A stretch of DNA of 64,000 nt, taken from assembly GCF_002022445.1 (NCBI RefSeq), contig NZ_MUYE01000001.1, positions 620,001 to 684,000 of the forward strand, in the 5' to 3' direction. This stretch comes from Bartonella sp. AR 15-3. GTDB taxonomy: Bacteria; Pseudomonadota; Alphaproteobacteria; Rhizobiales; Rhizobiaceae. Position 1 is the stretch's first letter; every line of letters starts with the position of its first letter. This document shows positions 1 to 9,917 of this stretch, one piece after another. The notes under the pieces are model-generated. The model made no database searches and had not been told where the DNA came from. It saw nothing but the letters and a program-made list of their open reading frames with translations. The position numbers were made by a program, and so were the translations under genes.

Positions 1-695
1 CCTGATCGCATAGCTGCTTCTACCACTAAAAGACCAAGCGATAGAGCTGCAATAATACGATTTCTTCTTGAGAAGTCGTTAGCACGTGCTTTCCAACCAA
101 TGGGCATTTCGCTAATAATTGCTCCACCATTAGTAAGAATATCATCATAGAGTTTTTTATTTTCAGGAGGATAAATGTAATCAATACCACCAGCCATGAT
201 CGCAACTGTGCCTGTTAGCAAACTTGCTTGATGAGCAGTGCTATCAATTCCACGTGCAAGTCCAGAAACAATCGTAAAACCAGCATTACCAATAAAATGA
301 GCAAACTGGCTAGTTAATTTTTTGCCAACTGCAGAGGCATTTCGAGAACCAACAATCCCAACAGAGGGTTTTTGAAAAATTGAGCAATCGCCTTTTATAG
401 CAATAAGTGGAGGCGATGCTTCCACTACTTTGAGTAATGGTGGATAATCTGGTTCCCCTATACCGATGAAGCGAATGCCTTGTTTTTCAGCTTGTTGCAT
501 CTCTTTCTCAGCATCATCTAATGTCGCGATTCGAATAGATTTAGCAAGTCCTCCCTTTTTATTAAGTTGAGGAAGCATAGCAAGAGCATTTTCTGCTGTT
601 TTATAATGCTCAATCAAATTACGAAAAGTAACTGCTCCAATATTTTCACTGCGTAATAATCGCAACCAATTTAACCGTTGCTGATCAGTAAGCAA
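1..695 (-). CDS. dprA: DNA processing protein DprA (3' end outside window)
   Basis: DprA binds incoming single-stranded DNA and loads RecA during natural transformation. The reverse-strand frame stays open from 695 to the window edge and holds the Rossmann-like DprA core: GIVGSRNAS, VSGLARGID, GGIDYIYPPEN and GAIISEMPIG in the expected order. The start chosen is TTG at 695, because the N-terminus LTDQQRLNWLRLL is family-like, AAAGGAATT lies just upstream, and no ATG fits. It begins 7 nt after plsY, so it is probably the last or a late gene of the pyrB-pyrC'-plsY-dprA operon. About 231 codons are visible; the C-terminal part is missing only because the window ends. Confidence 0.9.
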   Translation of the reverse strand, partial: MLTDQQRLNWLRLLRSENIGAVTFRNLIEHYKTAENALAMLPQLNKKGGLAKSIRIATLDDAEKEMQQAEKQGIRFIGIGEPDYPPLLKVVEASPPLIAIKGDCSIFQKPSVGIVGSRNASAVGKKLTSQFAHFIGNAGFTIVSGLARGIDSTAHQASLLTGTVAIMAGGIDYIYPPENKKLYDDILTNGGAIISEMPIGWKARANDFSRRNRIIAALSLGLLVVEAAMRS

Positions 696-702
696 AATTC
701 CT

Positions 703-1329
703 TTATTTGTTCCTATTTGTGGTATCAACTTTATTTTCTTTCCCTGCTAATAATCTGCGAATATTAGTATGATGTTTTATAACAACGAGTATGCTCATTG
801 TTATTATTATGCAAGCAACATAGAGAGAAGAGGAATAACAGTAAATAAAAATTGGAGTAATAATTACAGCTACAAGTGCAGAAAATGAAGAATAGCGAGT
901 CAATACAAATGCTCCTATCCAGGCAATAATAAAAATAAGGGCTGCTAACCAATAAAAACCTAAGCATATACCTAGATAAGTTGCAACACCTTTACCTCCT
1001 TTGAATTTAAGCCATATGGGATAAAGATGCCCTAAGAAGGCTAAAAATCCACTTAGAAGAGCAATTTCTACAGTGTGAAATAAGAATTTTGTCATCCAAA
1101 TAACAAAAGTTCCTTTTAATATATCGCATAAAAGGGTAAGAGCTGCGATTTTTTTATTTCCTGTTCGTAAAACATTTGTTGCGCCAATATTTCCAGAACC
1201 AATTGTTCTTATATCGCCAAATTCAGAAAATTTTGTAAAAAGTAGTCCAAATGGTATAGAACCAATGAAATAAGATATCAGGAAAATAAGCCATGTATTG
1301 AATTGCAAAAGTATTTCTACTTCACTCAT
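703..1329 (-). CDS. plsY: Acyl-phosphate:glycerol-3-phosphate acyltransferase PlsY
   Basis: PlsY is the inner-membrane enzyme that transfers an acyl group from acyl-phosphate to glycerol-3-phosphate, the first acylation step of phospholipid synthesis. The 208-residue protein has several hydrophobic helices and the three cytoplasmic family motifs: GSIPFGLL near residue 23, [12 protein letters not shown] near 44-55, and FKGGKGVAT near 109-117. The length is normal for the family. Its ATG overlaps the end of the upstream pyrC-like gene by 8 nt, which indicates translational coupling within the operon. Confidence 0.93.
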   Translation of the reverse strand: MSEVEILLQFNTWLIFLISYFIGSIPFGLLFTKFSEFGDIRTIGSGNIGATNVLRTGNKKIAALTLLCDILKGTFVIWMTKFLFHTVEIALLSGFLAFLGHLYPIWLKFKGGKGVATYLGICLGFYWLAALIFIIAWIGAFVLTRYSSFSALVAVIITPIFIYCYSSSLYVACIIITMSILVVIKHHTNIRRLLAGKENKVDTTNRNK

Positions 1330-2641
1330 AAGAATCTCGTTTGCTTTGTTGATTAATTTTAAATACTGATTGTCCTTTTACAAAAGTTTGGAGAACACGT
1401 CCCTGGAAACGAGCATTTTCGAAAGGAGTATTTTTTGAACGTGAATGTAGCATCTCTAAGGATAAGAGCCATGGCTCATCTAAATCAACCAAAATAAGGT
1501 CTGCAGGAGCACCTTTCATAAGTGTTCCAGCATTGAGACCAAAAAGTTTTGCAGGTGCTGTCGATAAAAGTTCAGTTAATCGTAAAAGAGGTACGGTTCC
1601 ATTGTGATAAAGGCGTAAAGCCGCACTTAACAAAGTTTCCATGCCAATAGCGCCTGTTGCAGCTTCTTGGAATGGCAAACGTTTTGCATCAACTCCTTGA
1701 GGATTGTGGGAAGAAGCAATGATATCGATTGTCCCATCTTTTATTGCATTAATCATTGCTATACGATCTTCTTCTGCACGTAATGGGGGCATTAAGCGGA
1801 AAGAAGTACGATATTCACCAATATCATTTTCATTCAAAGATAAGTGATTAATGGATACACCAACTGAAATTTTTTCACTATGTTGTTTTGCTAAACGAAC
1901 AGCGTCAGCAGACATAGCTGTTGATATTTGTGCTGCGTGGTAGCGTGTTTGTGTTAGAACAGCTAGTCGTAAATCTCTTTCTAGTGGAATGACTTCTGCT
2001 TCACGCGGAATTCCAGAAAAACCAAGCCAACTTGCTAACAGACCTTCATTCATAACGCCTTGATTAGAAAGATCGTAGTCTTGTGTTTCGTGGATCAATG
2101 TGATATCAAAATCACGTGCATAAATCATTGCGTGCCGCATAATAGCTGAATTTTGCAGTGTCTTTTTTCCTTCACTAAATGCAACTGCTCCTGCATTTTT
2201 CAATAAACCAAATTCAGTAATTTCTTGTCCTTTCAGACCTTGTGTGATAGCAGCAACTGGATAAATATTAACTAATGATGTTTCATGCGCTGTGCATGTA
2301 ATAAGTTTAATAAGAGCCACATTATCAATTATCGTCTGTGTATCAGGCATCATAAGAAATGAGGTAATACCACCGGCCGCTGCAGATTGGCTTGCTGAAT
2401 CAATCGTTTCAGGATGTTCAGCTCCTGGTTCTTCGATAAAGACTTGAGCATCAATAAGCCCAGGGAGAATTGCTTTATCTTGTGCATCAATGATTTCTGA
2501 TCCTTCTGGTGCTCCTTGATTTAAGGCTTCTTTTCCTGCGGTTACAATCAGTCCATTTTCAATGATAACTGTACCAATTTCATCAATTGCGCGTGAAGGA
2601 TCAACAATGCGGGCGTTTTGAAAAACTATTGGTTTTGTCAT
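1322..2641 (-). CDS. pyrC': Dihydroorotase-like protein, probably non-catalytic (PyrC')
   Basis: This 439-residue amidohydrolase-fold protein follows pyrB with an ATGA overlap. Class I dihydroorotases bind zinc through an HxH motif, further histidines and an aspartate. Here the first motif reads [13 protein letters not shown], so both histidines are replaced (Gln66, Phe68). A later ligand histidine is Gln238 in YHAAQIST, and the catalytic IATDHAPH motif reads IASSHNPQ. His184 is kept. Known relatives encoded beside pyrB in proteobacteria (PyrC'/PyrX) are inactive and serve as structural partners of aspartate carbamoyltransferase; I infer the same role here. Active dihydroorotase must then be encoded elsewhere. 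An automatic pyrC label would overstate its activity. Confidence 0.88.
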   Translation of the reverse strand: MTKPIVFQNARIVDPSRAIDEIGTVIIENGLIVTAGKEALNQGAPEGSEIIDAQDKAILPGLIDAQVFIEEPGAEHPETIDSASQSAAAGGITSFLMMPDTQTIIDNVALIKLITCTAHETSLVNIYPVAAITQGLKGQEITEFGLLKNAGAVAFSEGKKTLQNSAIMRHAMIYARDFDITLIHETQDYDLSNQGVMNEGLLASWLGFSGIPREAEVIPLERDLRLAVLTQTRYHAAQISTAMSADAVRLAKQHSEKISVGVSINHLSLNENDIGEYRTSFRLMPPLRAEEDRIAMINAIKDGTIDIIASSHNPQGVDAKRLPFQEAATGAIGMETLLSAALRLYHNGTVPLLRLTELLSTAPAKLFGLNAGTLMKGAPADLILVDLDEPWLLSLEMLHSRSKNTPFENARFQGRVLQTFVKGQSVFKINQQSKRDSYE

Positions 2642-3603
2642 TTCTTTTTTTTACTCCAATTTTGCCGCAAATCTAATAAAGCTTCCATGACAGCCATGCG
2701 CACAGCAATACCCATTTCTACTTGTGTATGAATCACACTTTGTGTGCTATCTGCTATATCAGAAGCGATTTCTACACCACGGTTTATTGGGCCAGGGTGC
2801 ATAATAATACAATCATTTTTAGCATACGCTAAGTTTTCTTTATGCAAACCAAAATAATGGAAATATTCACGAATAGAAGGGATAAAAGTACCTATCATAC
2901 GCTCGCGTTGTAAGCGTAGCATCATAATAACGTCAGCATCTTTTAGGCCTTCTTTCATTGTATTAAATACTTCAACGCTCATATTTGAGATTCCAGTAGG
3001 TAAAAGCGTTGATGGCGCAACAGCGCGAACGCGAGCTCCTAAAGCATTGAGACTGATAATATTAGAACGTGCAACGCGTGAATGTAAAATATCGCCACAA
3101 ATCGCGACAGTTAATCCTTCAATCTGACCTTTTATTCTTCTAATGGTTAGAGCGTCTAATAAAGCTTGTGTTGGGTGTTCATGTGCACCATCACCTGCAT
3201 TAACTATGCAACAATCAACTTTTTGTGCTAAAAGGGCTGCAGTTCCAGCACAGCTATGGCGAATAACTAGTATATCAGGTTTCATTGCATTAAGAGTTGT
3301 TGCTGTATCAATTAATGTTTCTCCTTTTTTTACAGATGAATTGCTAATAGCCATATTCATTACGTTTGCTCCTAATCGTTTGCCAGCTAATTCAAACGAA
3401 GATTGAGTTCTTGTGGAGGCTTCAAAGAAGAGATTAATTTGAGTATGCCCACGTAATATAGATTGTTTTTTATCAATGTTTTTGGAAAAAAGTACATTCT
3501 CATCTGCACGATCGAGTAATATATTAAGCTCTTGTACATTAAGCTGCTTAATCCCTAAAAGGTGCCGGTGAGGAAAAATTGGAAAAATAGTATTATGAGG
3601 CAT
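2638..3603 (-). CDS. pyrB: Aspartate carbamoyltransferase catalytic subunit
   Basis: PyrB condenses carbamoyl phosphate with aspartate, the committed step of pyrimidine synthesis in the cytoplasm. The 321-residue protein has the carbamoyl-phosphate loop [11 protein letters not shown] (residues 61-71), the [10 protein letters not shown] motif in the middle and HPGPINRG near residue 269, all typical of the family. It is the first gene of a minus-strand operon and overlaps the pyrC-like gene by 4 nt (ATGA), which supports assembly of a PyrB-PyrC' complex. It is divergent from the AidB-like gene, with about 125 bp between the two starts. Confidence 0.95.
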   Translation of the reverse strand: MPHNTIFPIFPHRHLLGIKQLNVQELNILLDRADENVLFSKNIDKKQSILRGHTQINLFFEASTRTQSSFELAGKRLGANVMNMAISNSSVKKGETLIDTATTLNAMKPDILVIRHSCAGTAALLAQKVDCCIVNAGDGAHEHPTQALLDALTIRRIKGQIEGLTVAICGDILHSRVARSNIISLNALGARVRAVAPSTLLPTGISNMSVEVFNTMKEGLKDADVIMMLRLQRERMIGTFIPSIREYFHYFGLHKENLAYAKNDCIIMHPGPINRGVEIASDIADSTQSVIHTQVEMGIAVRMAVMEALLDLRQNWSKKKK

Positions 3604-3728
3604 AGTATTCTTTTCTATAGATCTCTAAAGAGCTTAAATGAGCATTTGTTTAAATATAATAAATGTTTTTAGCTGTAAAAAGGCAAATAGTCTATGATAT
3701 GAGTGATTCTAATAATAGGAATATACTT

Positions 3729-5357
3729 ATGAATGTTGTATCCACGGAGAATTCCCAGCGAAAAAATGCATTTCTTAGTGATACGCTTATGTTTCGTATC
3801 GCGTCTACTTTACCTACTTCCTTACTGCCAAGCTTTGAGGAAATAGGAGCTTTTGTCGCTAGCGATGAAGCGTGGGATCTTGCACGTTTAGCAAACAGTC
3901 ACCGACCCACGTTGCACTATAACAACCGATGGAGACAATCAAAAGAAGAATTAGATATTCACCCTTCTTATCATACTCTTCAACGATATTCTAGACAAGC
4001 AGGTTTAGTTTCTTCGCTTTGGGAAAATACGACTTCAGAAAATGGAGTGCGTTATCAGGCACGTGCTATTCGCTTGGCTTTATTGGCTGGTTTGGAAACA
4101 GGACATTTGAATGAGATCACTGTAGCAAGTGCTGCTATTGCAGTGTTAATTGGTGATATTGAATTATTTAAAAAATGGCAAGATGCGCTTTTATCACGCC
4201 AATATGATTTGTCTTCTAGATCTATTGAGAATAAAAGGGGAGCTTCACTAACTTGTGCTTTTGATAATATTGAGGAAAGTGAAAAATATACTTTTAATTT
4301 TCCAGCTGTTCAAAGGATTTCTTTTGATGAAAAAATGGGGCGTGATCTATATCGTTTAAATATTATAAAAACTAATGTTGTTAATCCGATGGCTGACGGA
4401 TATATTGTAAGTGCAGAAATAGATGGCCTTTTAAGCTGCTTTTTAATTCCACGTATACAAGAAAATGGCTTATTAAATGGTGTTATATTAACGCGTTATT
4501 TAATTCAGCGGTCTGGAGAATATTCAGCTCCAGAAGGAGTTATCGAATTCCGAGGTTGTTATGGTTGGCTTGTCGGTAACATAGGAGAAGGGGCTAAGGT
4601 GATTAAGGATATCGAAACCATGATGCGTTTCGATCAGGCTATAATATCAGCAGGTGTTTTGCGTTCTGCGCTTCAATTTAGTATAGATTTTCTTCGGAAG
4701 CAAACTCCAAATCAGCCTTTCCCACCATTAACAGAGCGTATTTTTGCGGATATTGCACTTGATATAGCTGCTTCGCAAGCATTGGTTATGCGTTTAGCAC
4801 GAGCGTTTGATAATGCTGCAGATAATCGTTCTGAGGCAGCTTTCGCAAGAATTATGACACCTATTGTTGCTTGTCATGTCAGTCAATTAGTTATTCCGAT
4901 TATTGGTGAAATTATTGCACAGGTTGGTATAGTGAGTTTCACGGATAGTAATCCTTTGTTGCAAATATTGCGTGATAGTCCTGCACGAATAGTTAAAAAT
5001 AGTGGTGTTAATCAATTGGTAAGGGATGCAATTCTTATAGGTGATAAAGCACCCGGGTTATTTCAGCAATTATTAGAAAAAATTGCAGCTGATATTGGAC
5101 AAGCTGGTCCACGAGCGATTGAAATTATTAAATCCGCTGTGAATATGGCATCGGTAAATGAAGGAGCTGGTAGGTTTTTTGTTGAACAGATGGCATATGC
5201 ATCTGCCAGTGCAGCGTTACGTTATACAGAAGTTGAACATGTTGTAAATGCTTATATGGAAAGTCGTCTTGGAGGACAATGGAGGTCATCTTATGGTATG
5301 TTGATCGCAAGATATAGTCCAACACAATTATTAGACGTTCTCTATCCTGCTGTTTGA
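3729..5357 (+). CDS. AidB-like acyl-CoA dehydrogenase family flavoprotein
   Basis: The protein belongs to the acyl-CoA dehydrogenase superfamily, and its full-length pattern resembles AidB, the FAD and DNA-binding member induced in the adaptive response to alkylation. Visible features are the N-terminal HPSYHTLQ region, the beta-domain segment FRGCYGWLVGNIGEGAKVI, the helix MMRFDQAIISAGVLRSAL, and a conserved C-terminal helical domain. An ATG exists at 3663, but 3729 has AGGA at good spacing and gives 542 residues, almost exactly E. coli AidB length. The 3' end overlaps the convergent ruvX by 27 bp. The substrate is unknown; other acyl-CoA dehydrogenase functions remain possible. Confidence 0.82.
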   Translation: MNVVSTENSQRKNAFLSDTLMFRIASTLPTSLLPSFEEIGAFVASDEAWDLARLANSHRPTLHYNNRWRQSKEELDIHPSYHTLQRYSRQAGLVSSLWENTTSENGVRYQARAIRLALLAGLETGHLNEITVASAAIAVLIGDIELFKKWQDALLSRQYDLSSRSIENKRGASLTCAFDNIEESEKYTFNFPAVQRISFDEKMGRDLYRLNIIKTNVVNPMADGYIVSAEIDGLLSCFLIPRIQENGLLNGVILTRYLIQRSGEYSAPEGVIEFRGCYGWLVGNIGEGAKVIKDIETMMRFDQAIISAGVLRSALQFSIDFLRKQTPNQPFPPLTERIFADIALDIAASQALVMRLARAFDNAADNRSEAAFARIMTPIVACHVSQLVIPIIGEIIAQVGIVSFTDSNPLLQILRDSPARIVKNSGVNQLVRDAILIGDKAPGLFQQLLEKIAADIGQAGPRAIEIIKSAVNMASVNEGAGRFFVEQMAYASASAALRYTEVEHVVNAYMESRLGGQWRSSYGMLIARYSPTQLLDVLYPAV

Positions 5358-5822
5358 TTGCAGAGTCTTAATTCTATCGAGAGCGCCTTGCAAAATGAAA
5401 GCAGCAGCAGCTGAATCAATGCGTGATTTTCTTTTAGAGCGCGACATATTCATTTCTAAGAAATAACGTTCTGCAGCAATTGTCGATAACCGTTCATCCC
5501 AAAAAATAAAAGGAATTTTTGTATATGTTGCCATATTACTAACAAAAGTTTTGGTTGCTTGAACACGTGGACCGTTGCTTCCATTCATATTAATGGGTAA
5601 GCCAACGATAATAGCTCCTACATTTTCATTGTTAAAGATTTCTATAAGTGTCAAAGCATCTAATGTGAACTTTTTTCGATAAATAACAGGTCGCGGATTT
5701 GAAAATGTTAAACTAATGTCAGAAATAGCAATTCCAATCGTTTTGGTACCCAAATCTAAACTTGCTATTGTTTGCCCAAATAAAAGATGTATCGTAACTT
5801 CATTTATGCTGATGATGGCCAT
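5331..5822 (-). CDS. ruvX: Putative pre-16S rRNA nuclease / Holliday junction resolvase (YqgF/RuvX)
   Basis: YqgF/RuvX proteins are small RNase H-fold nucleases implicated in pre-16S rRNA 5' processing and sometimes annotated as Holliday-junction resolvases. The 163-residue protein shows IASLDLGTKTIGIAISD (catalytic Asp near residue 23), VGLPINMNGSNGPR, FWDERLST and the C-terminal RIDSAAAAFILQGALDR, which carries the last acidic residue. Its end overlaps the convergent AidB-like gene. It is divergent from gatC, with a 152-bp intergenic region that should hold both promoters. Confidence 0.9.
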   Translation of the reverse strand: MAIISINEVTIHLLFGQTIASLDLGTKTIGIAISDISLTFSNPRPVIYRKKFTLDALTLIEIFNNENVGAIIVGLPINMNGSNGPRVQATKTFVSNMATYTKIPFIFWDERLSTIAAERYFLEMNMSRSKRKSRIDSAAAAFILQGALDRIKTLQSNSRIENV

Positions 5823-5974
5823 ATTGTATGCTTAGAGTATCATAATATTTTGGTTGGTTACAATAAAAATTGGGGTGTATATACCAATATTCTTGCGCTT
5901 ATAGATGTAGACTTGTATAGCCAAAAAATGAATAGGTTAATAATATTAGAGTAAATCAAGTAGAAAGGTGTAAT

Positions 5975-6262
5975 ATGTCTGTTGATAGTAAAACAGTCAA
6001 GCGGGTAGCAAAATTAGCGCGTATTGCTATCCATAATGATGAAGTTGAGCGTATAACAGAGGAGTTTAATACCATTTTAGATTTTGTAAAACAGCTTGAT
6101 GAAATTGATGTTAATGAAGTTGAACCACTGACATCAGTAATTCCGATGGCTTTACGAAAACGTGAAGATGAGGTTACGGATGGTAATAAGGCCACGGATA
6201 TTATAGAAAACGCACCTTTAGCAGAAGAAAATTTTTTTCTTGTTCCAAAAGTAGTCGAATAA
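5975..6262 (+). CDS. gatC: Asp/Glu-tRNA amidotransferase subunit C
   Basis: GatC is the small scaffold subunit of GatCAB, which converts Asp-tRNA(Asn) and/or Glu-tRNA(Gln) to the amidated forms. The 95-residue protein starts [19 protein letters not shown] and contains the conserved [22 protein letters not shown] stretch and a FFLVPKVVE-type C-terminus. AAAGGTG lies at good spacing before the ATG. It is followed 30 nt later by gatA, forming a two-gene unit. Confidence 0.94.
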   Translation: MSVDSKTVKRVAKLARIAIHNDEVERITEEFNTILDFVKQLDEIDVNEVEPLTSVIPMALRKREDEVTDGNKATDIIENAPLAEENFFLVPKVVE

Positions 6263-6292
6263 TTTTTTACATTTTAAAATTCGAGAAACAAC

Positions 6293-7783
6293 ATGACCGA
6301 TTTAATAACCTTAACAATTGCACAAGCTCGTGATGTTTTAAAAAAGGGAGACCTGAAAGCAACTGAATTAACAGAAGCTTATTTGAAAGCAATTGAATTG
6401 GCTAATCCAATTTTGAATGCTTATGTAGCAGTAACTGCAGAACAAGCAATAAAAATGGCAGCTGAATCTGATATCCGTTTGGCGAAAGGAAAAGCTGGTA
6501 TTTTAGAAGGTATTCCATTGGGCATTAAGGATCTCTTTGCAACACAAGATGTACACACTCAGGCTTGTTCATATATTCTTGATGGTTTTAAACCGAAATA
6601 TGAATCAACTGTAACTGCTAATTTATGGAAAGATGGAGCAGTTATGTTAGGTAAGCTGAATATGGATGAGTTTGCTATGGGATCATCCAATAAAACATCA
6701 TGCTATGGTCCAACTATTAATCCATGGCGAAAAAAAGAATCAGATGAAAAGCTTGTTCCTGGTGGTTCTTCAGGAGGCTCTGCTGCTGCTGTTGCAGCTC
6801 GTCTTTGTGCGGGAGCAACAGCAACTGATACTGGTGGATCAATACGTCAGCCAGCAGCTTTTACTGGGACTGTAGGTATAAAGCCAACTTATGGACGGTG
6901 TTCGCGTTGGGGAATGATAGCTTATGCCTCATCGCTTGATCAGGCAGGGCCTATTGGACGAGATGTGCGTGATTGTGCAATTATGTTAAAATCAATGGCT
7001 TCCTTCGATGATAAAGATTCAACTTCAGTTGATTTACCAGTACCTGATTATGAAAGCTATCTTGGTCAATCGATCAAAGGGATGAAAATTGGTATCCCAA
7101 AAGAATATTATATTGAAGGGATGTCTGATGAAATTTTTGATCTTTGGCAAAAAGGAATTAATTGGCTAAAAGATGCAGGAGCAGAGATTATTGATATTTC
7201 ATTACCTCATACAAAGTATGCTTTGCCTGCTTACTATATTGTAGCTCCTGCAGAAGCATCCTCTAATTTGGCACGCTATGATGGTGTTCGTTTTGGACTT
7301 CGTATACCAGGAAAAGACGTTATTGAAATGTATGAGAATACCCGTTCATCTGGTTTTGGCGATGAAGTTAAGCGACGTATTTTGATTGGAACTTATGTTC
7401 TTTCAGCGGGTTACTATAATGCTTATTATCTTAAAGCTCAGAAAGTACGAACTTTAATTAAGCGTGATTTTGATCATTGTTTTGAACTTGGTATTGACGC
7501 TATTCTAACGCCTACAACACCGACATCCGCTTTTAGTATTACAGATGAAAAAATAAAAAATGATACAATAGCCATGTATCTCAATGATATTTTTACTGTG
7601 CCAGTTAATATGGCTGGCTTGCCAGGAATTTCTGTTCCTGCAGGTTTATCATTAGATGGTTTGCCTCTGGGATTACAATTGATAGGTAGATCTTTTTCTG
7701 AGGAAGTAATTTTTCAAATAGCATATATTATAGAACAAGCAGCAGGAAAACTAAATGCTGAAAAATGGTGGCATAAAATATAG
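6293..7783 (+). CDS. gatA: Asp/Glu-tRNA amidotransferase subunit A
   Basis: GatA is the glutaminase subunit that releases ammonia for tRNA-dependent amidation. All elements of the amidase-signature Ser-cisSer-Lys triad are present: Lys79 in [10 protein letters not shown], the Ser in PGGSSGGS (about 159-160) and the nucleophile Ser183 in DTGGSIRQP. At 496 residues it is a normal length. Many genomes place gatB directly downstream; here only 1.4 kb of non-coding DNA follows, so gatB must be elsewhere on the chromosome. Asparaginyl- or glutaminyl-tRNA synthesis presumably depends on it. Confidence 0.95.
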   Translation: MTDLITLTIAQARDVLKKGDLKATELTEAYLKAIELANPILNAYVAVTAEQAIKMAAESDIRLAKGKAGILEGIPLGIKDLFATQDVHTQACSYILDGFKPKYESTVTANLWKDGAVMLGKLNMDEFAMGSSNKTSCYGPTINPWRKKESDEKLVPGGSSGGSAAAVAARLCAGATATDTGGSIRQPAAFTGTVGIKPTYGRCSRWGMIAYASSLDQAGPIGRDVRDCAIMLKSMASFDDKDSTSVDLPVPDYESYLGQSIKGMKIGIPKEYYIEGMSDEIFDLWQKGINWLKDAGAEIIDISLPHTKYALPAYYIVAPAEASSNLARYDGVRFGLRIPGKDVIEMYENTRSSGFGDEVKRRILIGTYVLSAGYYNAYYLKAQKVRTLIKRDFDHCFELGIDAILTPTTPTSAFSITDEKIKNDTIAMYLNDIFTVPVNMAGLPGISVPAGLSLDGLPLGLQLIGRSFSEEVIFQIAYIIEQAAGKLNAEKWWHKI

Positions 7784-9206
7784 TTTATAATTTTAATGGC
7801 GGTTAAAAAATAATTATAAATCACAATCAAATATGTAATTTTAATTCACAACTAAAGCAAAGATACATTATGAGTGTATTATGATTTTTTAACTATGTTA
7901 GAAAAGTAAATAAAATAATTAAAGTAAAAACATTCCCTTTTTTAATTAAATAATCTATTACATTTGAAAACCTAACAAAAAAACAATTGTGCACCGTAAA
8001 AAGTACAGACTTTAAAAATCTCTTAGATATTTGGTTATGAATAACAACTAAATGTATGTTTTTGATTTAAATAATTAAGATAAAACATGAAAAGTAATAA
8101 TTAAATTCATCTTTGAATATTTAAGTACAAAATTGAAAAGTAGAATAACAGTTTTTGTGAAATAGCTTAAAAGAGCAATATTTTGTATTATAGGCCAATT
8201 TAATTTGTATACTAAGATAACAATGCAAAAAATCATTAATCGTAGAGATTTTTAATATCTAACAAAAAAGATTACGATTAAAGCCGCATTGTAAATGAAG
8301 ATGATGCGCTCAATGGGAGTAAGAGCTTACTAAAATATATATGAGAAACGATCAGGGTTTATCATACGCTGTTAGGATATCATATTATAGCATAGGGATG
8401 ACACTGTTTTATTTTTTTTCATGCAGGATTGCTTTGATAGAAACAGCAAAACAAAAAATACAATGGTATAAAAATAATGCTTGAAGTTAAAGAAAGAATT
8501 AGAGAATGCAATGGGCTTTTGCAAGAGCAGGAAAAAACTTATGGATCTTGAAATATACGCTAAGCATTATGAATGGAGTATATAAAAATACTGATTACAC
8601 TAATTTTTTTGATTATCTTTGCAAAGAAAAATTTATACAAAATCAGTATTACGATGCAAGAAAACTATGATAAGAGATTATCATTACTTATGTACAGAAA
8701 GCTCGCCAGATACGATTTATGCTTAGGTGTTATGCTTTCATAGTGATAAAAAAGTCTTGCTTGTGAAAAGTTTCTGAGCTCTAAAAATATCTTTACAAAA
8801 ATGCACTCATTCCATAAAAGCTATGTTTTTATTATATTACAAGATAGGTAAGTATTATCTTATTGTATAATGTATTATATTTTTTTTGCAGTTCAGAATG
8901 TATATTCAACAGCAAAAATTTCTGATAAATTAGCTATGATATTCAAAATATAGAGTATTTATATTATTTAGTTCTAGTTTTTTATCTATATTAATACATC
9001 TCATCAATATAATTATCATGTCTTAATAATAGTAATTAAATTACATTGGTTTAGGTAATGTAAAAAATAAATAGAAAGCTAATTAAATATATAAAACTTA
9101 TTCATTTTGAAAACATATTTCTAATGATTTATCGACAAGAAGAAGCTTTTAATTAATTGCATAATCATTAAAGTTAAATAATAGGGATATAAGTAATATA
9201 ATTTTT
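7784..9206 (+). other. 1.4-kb gene-poor, AT-rich gap
   Basis: I see no intact gene in this interval. Both strands are rich in stop codons and A/T runs. The longest forward reading frame I noticed is 54 codons (ATG at 8506, stop at 8668-8670). It follows several in-frame stops and matches nothing I recognise. The base composition is poorer in G+C than the flanking genes. The most likely reading is a decayed former coding region, possibly including the promoter side of flanking units; unannotated small RNAs cannot be excluded. Confidence 0.55.
8236..8281. repeat. Short inverted repeat in the gatA-livF gap
   Basis: TTAATCGTA at 8236-8244 is repeated as its exact reverse complement TACGATTAA at 8273-8281. 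Inner bases AGAT and ATCT can extend partial pairing. The arms are 9 bp with a 28-nt spacer. It has no T-tract, so a terminator is unlikely. It could be a chance match, a remnant of a mobile-element end, or a structured RNA. Confidence 0.3.
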
Positions 9207-9917
9207 TTAATTTCCAAGATATGCATCTTTAACACGTGGATCGGAAAGTAAAGCTTTGCCTTCATCGTGAAATAATATTTTTCCTACTTCTAAAATATAA
9301 GCATAATTAGCAATGGAAAGTGCTGCAGATGCATTTTGTTCAATAAGAAGAACAGTTTTTCCCATATTATTAATTTTTTTAATAATCGAAAAGATTTCAC
9401 GTACAAGAAGAGGTGCTAAACCGAGAGATGGCTCATCTAATATAACTATATCAGGATTACTCATAAGGGTGCGACCTACAGCTAACATTTGCTGCTCACC
9501 ACCTGACATTGTACCGCTCAACTGCTGAGATCTTTCACGCAATCGTGGAAATAAATCAAATATCCATTCGATATTGCGAGCAATAACAGTTTTATCATTA
9601 CAGATATAAGCTCCTAGTTGAAGATTCTCTAAAACAGTAAAATGAGGTATAATACGTCTTCCTTCAGGAGTTAATGCAATACCTAATCGCAAAATTTCTT
9701 CCGGCTGTTTTTCAATGATGGATTTACCTTTATATATAATTTCTCCATGAGTTGATCGATTGAGACCTACAATAGAGTTTATAGTGCTACTTTTTCCTGC
9801 CCCATTTGCTCCAATTAAAGTAACTATGCTTCCTTCTTTTATAGACATAGAAAGGCCTTGAACAGCTTTAATCGCACCATAATGCACATGAAGATTTTTT
9901 ATTTCAAGAATATTCAT
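9207..9917 (-). CDS. livF: Branched-chain amino-acid ABC transporter ATPase LivF
   Basis: LivF is one of the two ATPases that power the LIV-I type importer at the inner membrane. The protein starts MNILEIKNLHVHYGAIKAV and has Walker A GANGAGKS, signature MSGGEQQML, Walker B IVILDEPSLGL and the switch region LLIEQN. A longer in-frame extension to 10001 exists, but ATG 9917 has GGAG just upstream and gives 236 residues, the usual LivF length. It overlaps the end of livG by 14 bp, as expected for a coupled operon. It is the last gene of livJHMGF. Confidence 0.93.
   Translation of the reverse strand: MNILEIKNLHVHYGAIKAVQGLSMSIKEGSIVTLIGANGAGKSSTINSIVGLNRSTHGEIIYKGKSIIEKQPEEILRLGIALTPEGRRIIPHFTVLENLQLGAYICNDKTVIARNIEWIFDLFPRLRERSQQLSGTMSGGEQQMLAVGRTLMSNPDIVILDEPSLGLAPLLVREIFSIIKKINNMGKTVLLIEQNASAALSIANYAYILEVGKILFHDEGKALLSDPRVKDAYLGN

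Noticed and set aside
3143-3406. 87-codon plus-strand frame opposite pyrB
   Set aside because: It is fully inside the well-supported pyrB gene on the other strand and has no features of its own.
8506-8670. 54-codon frame in the gatA-livF gap (MQWAFARAGKNLWILK)
   Set aside because: It is surrounded by stops, has no SD sequence and matches nothing known; it may be a fragment of a dead gene but cannot be supported.
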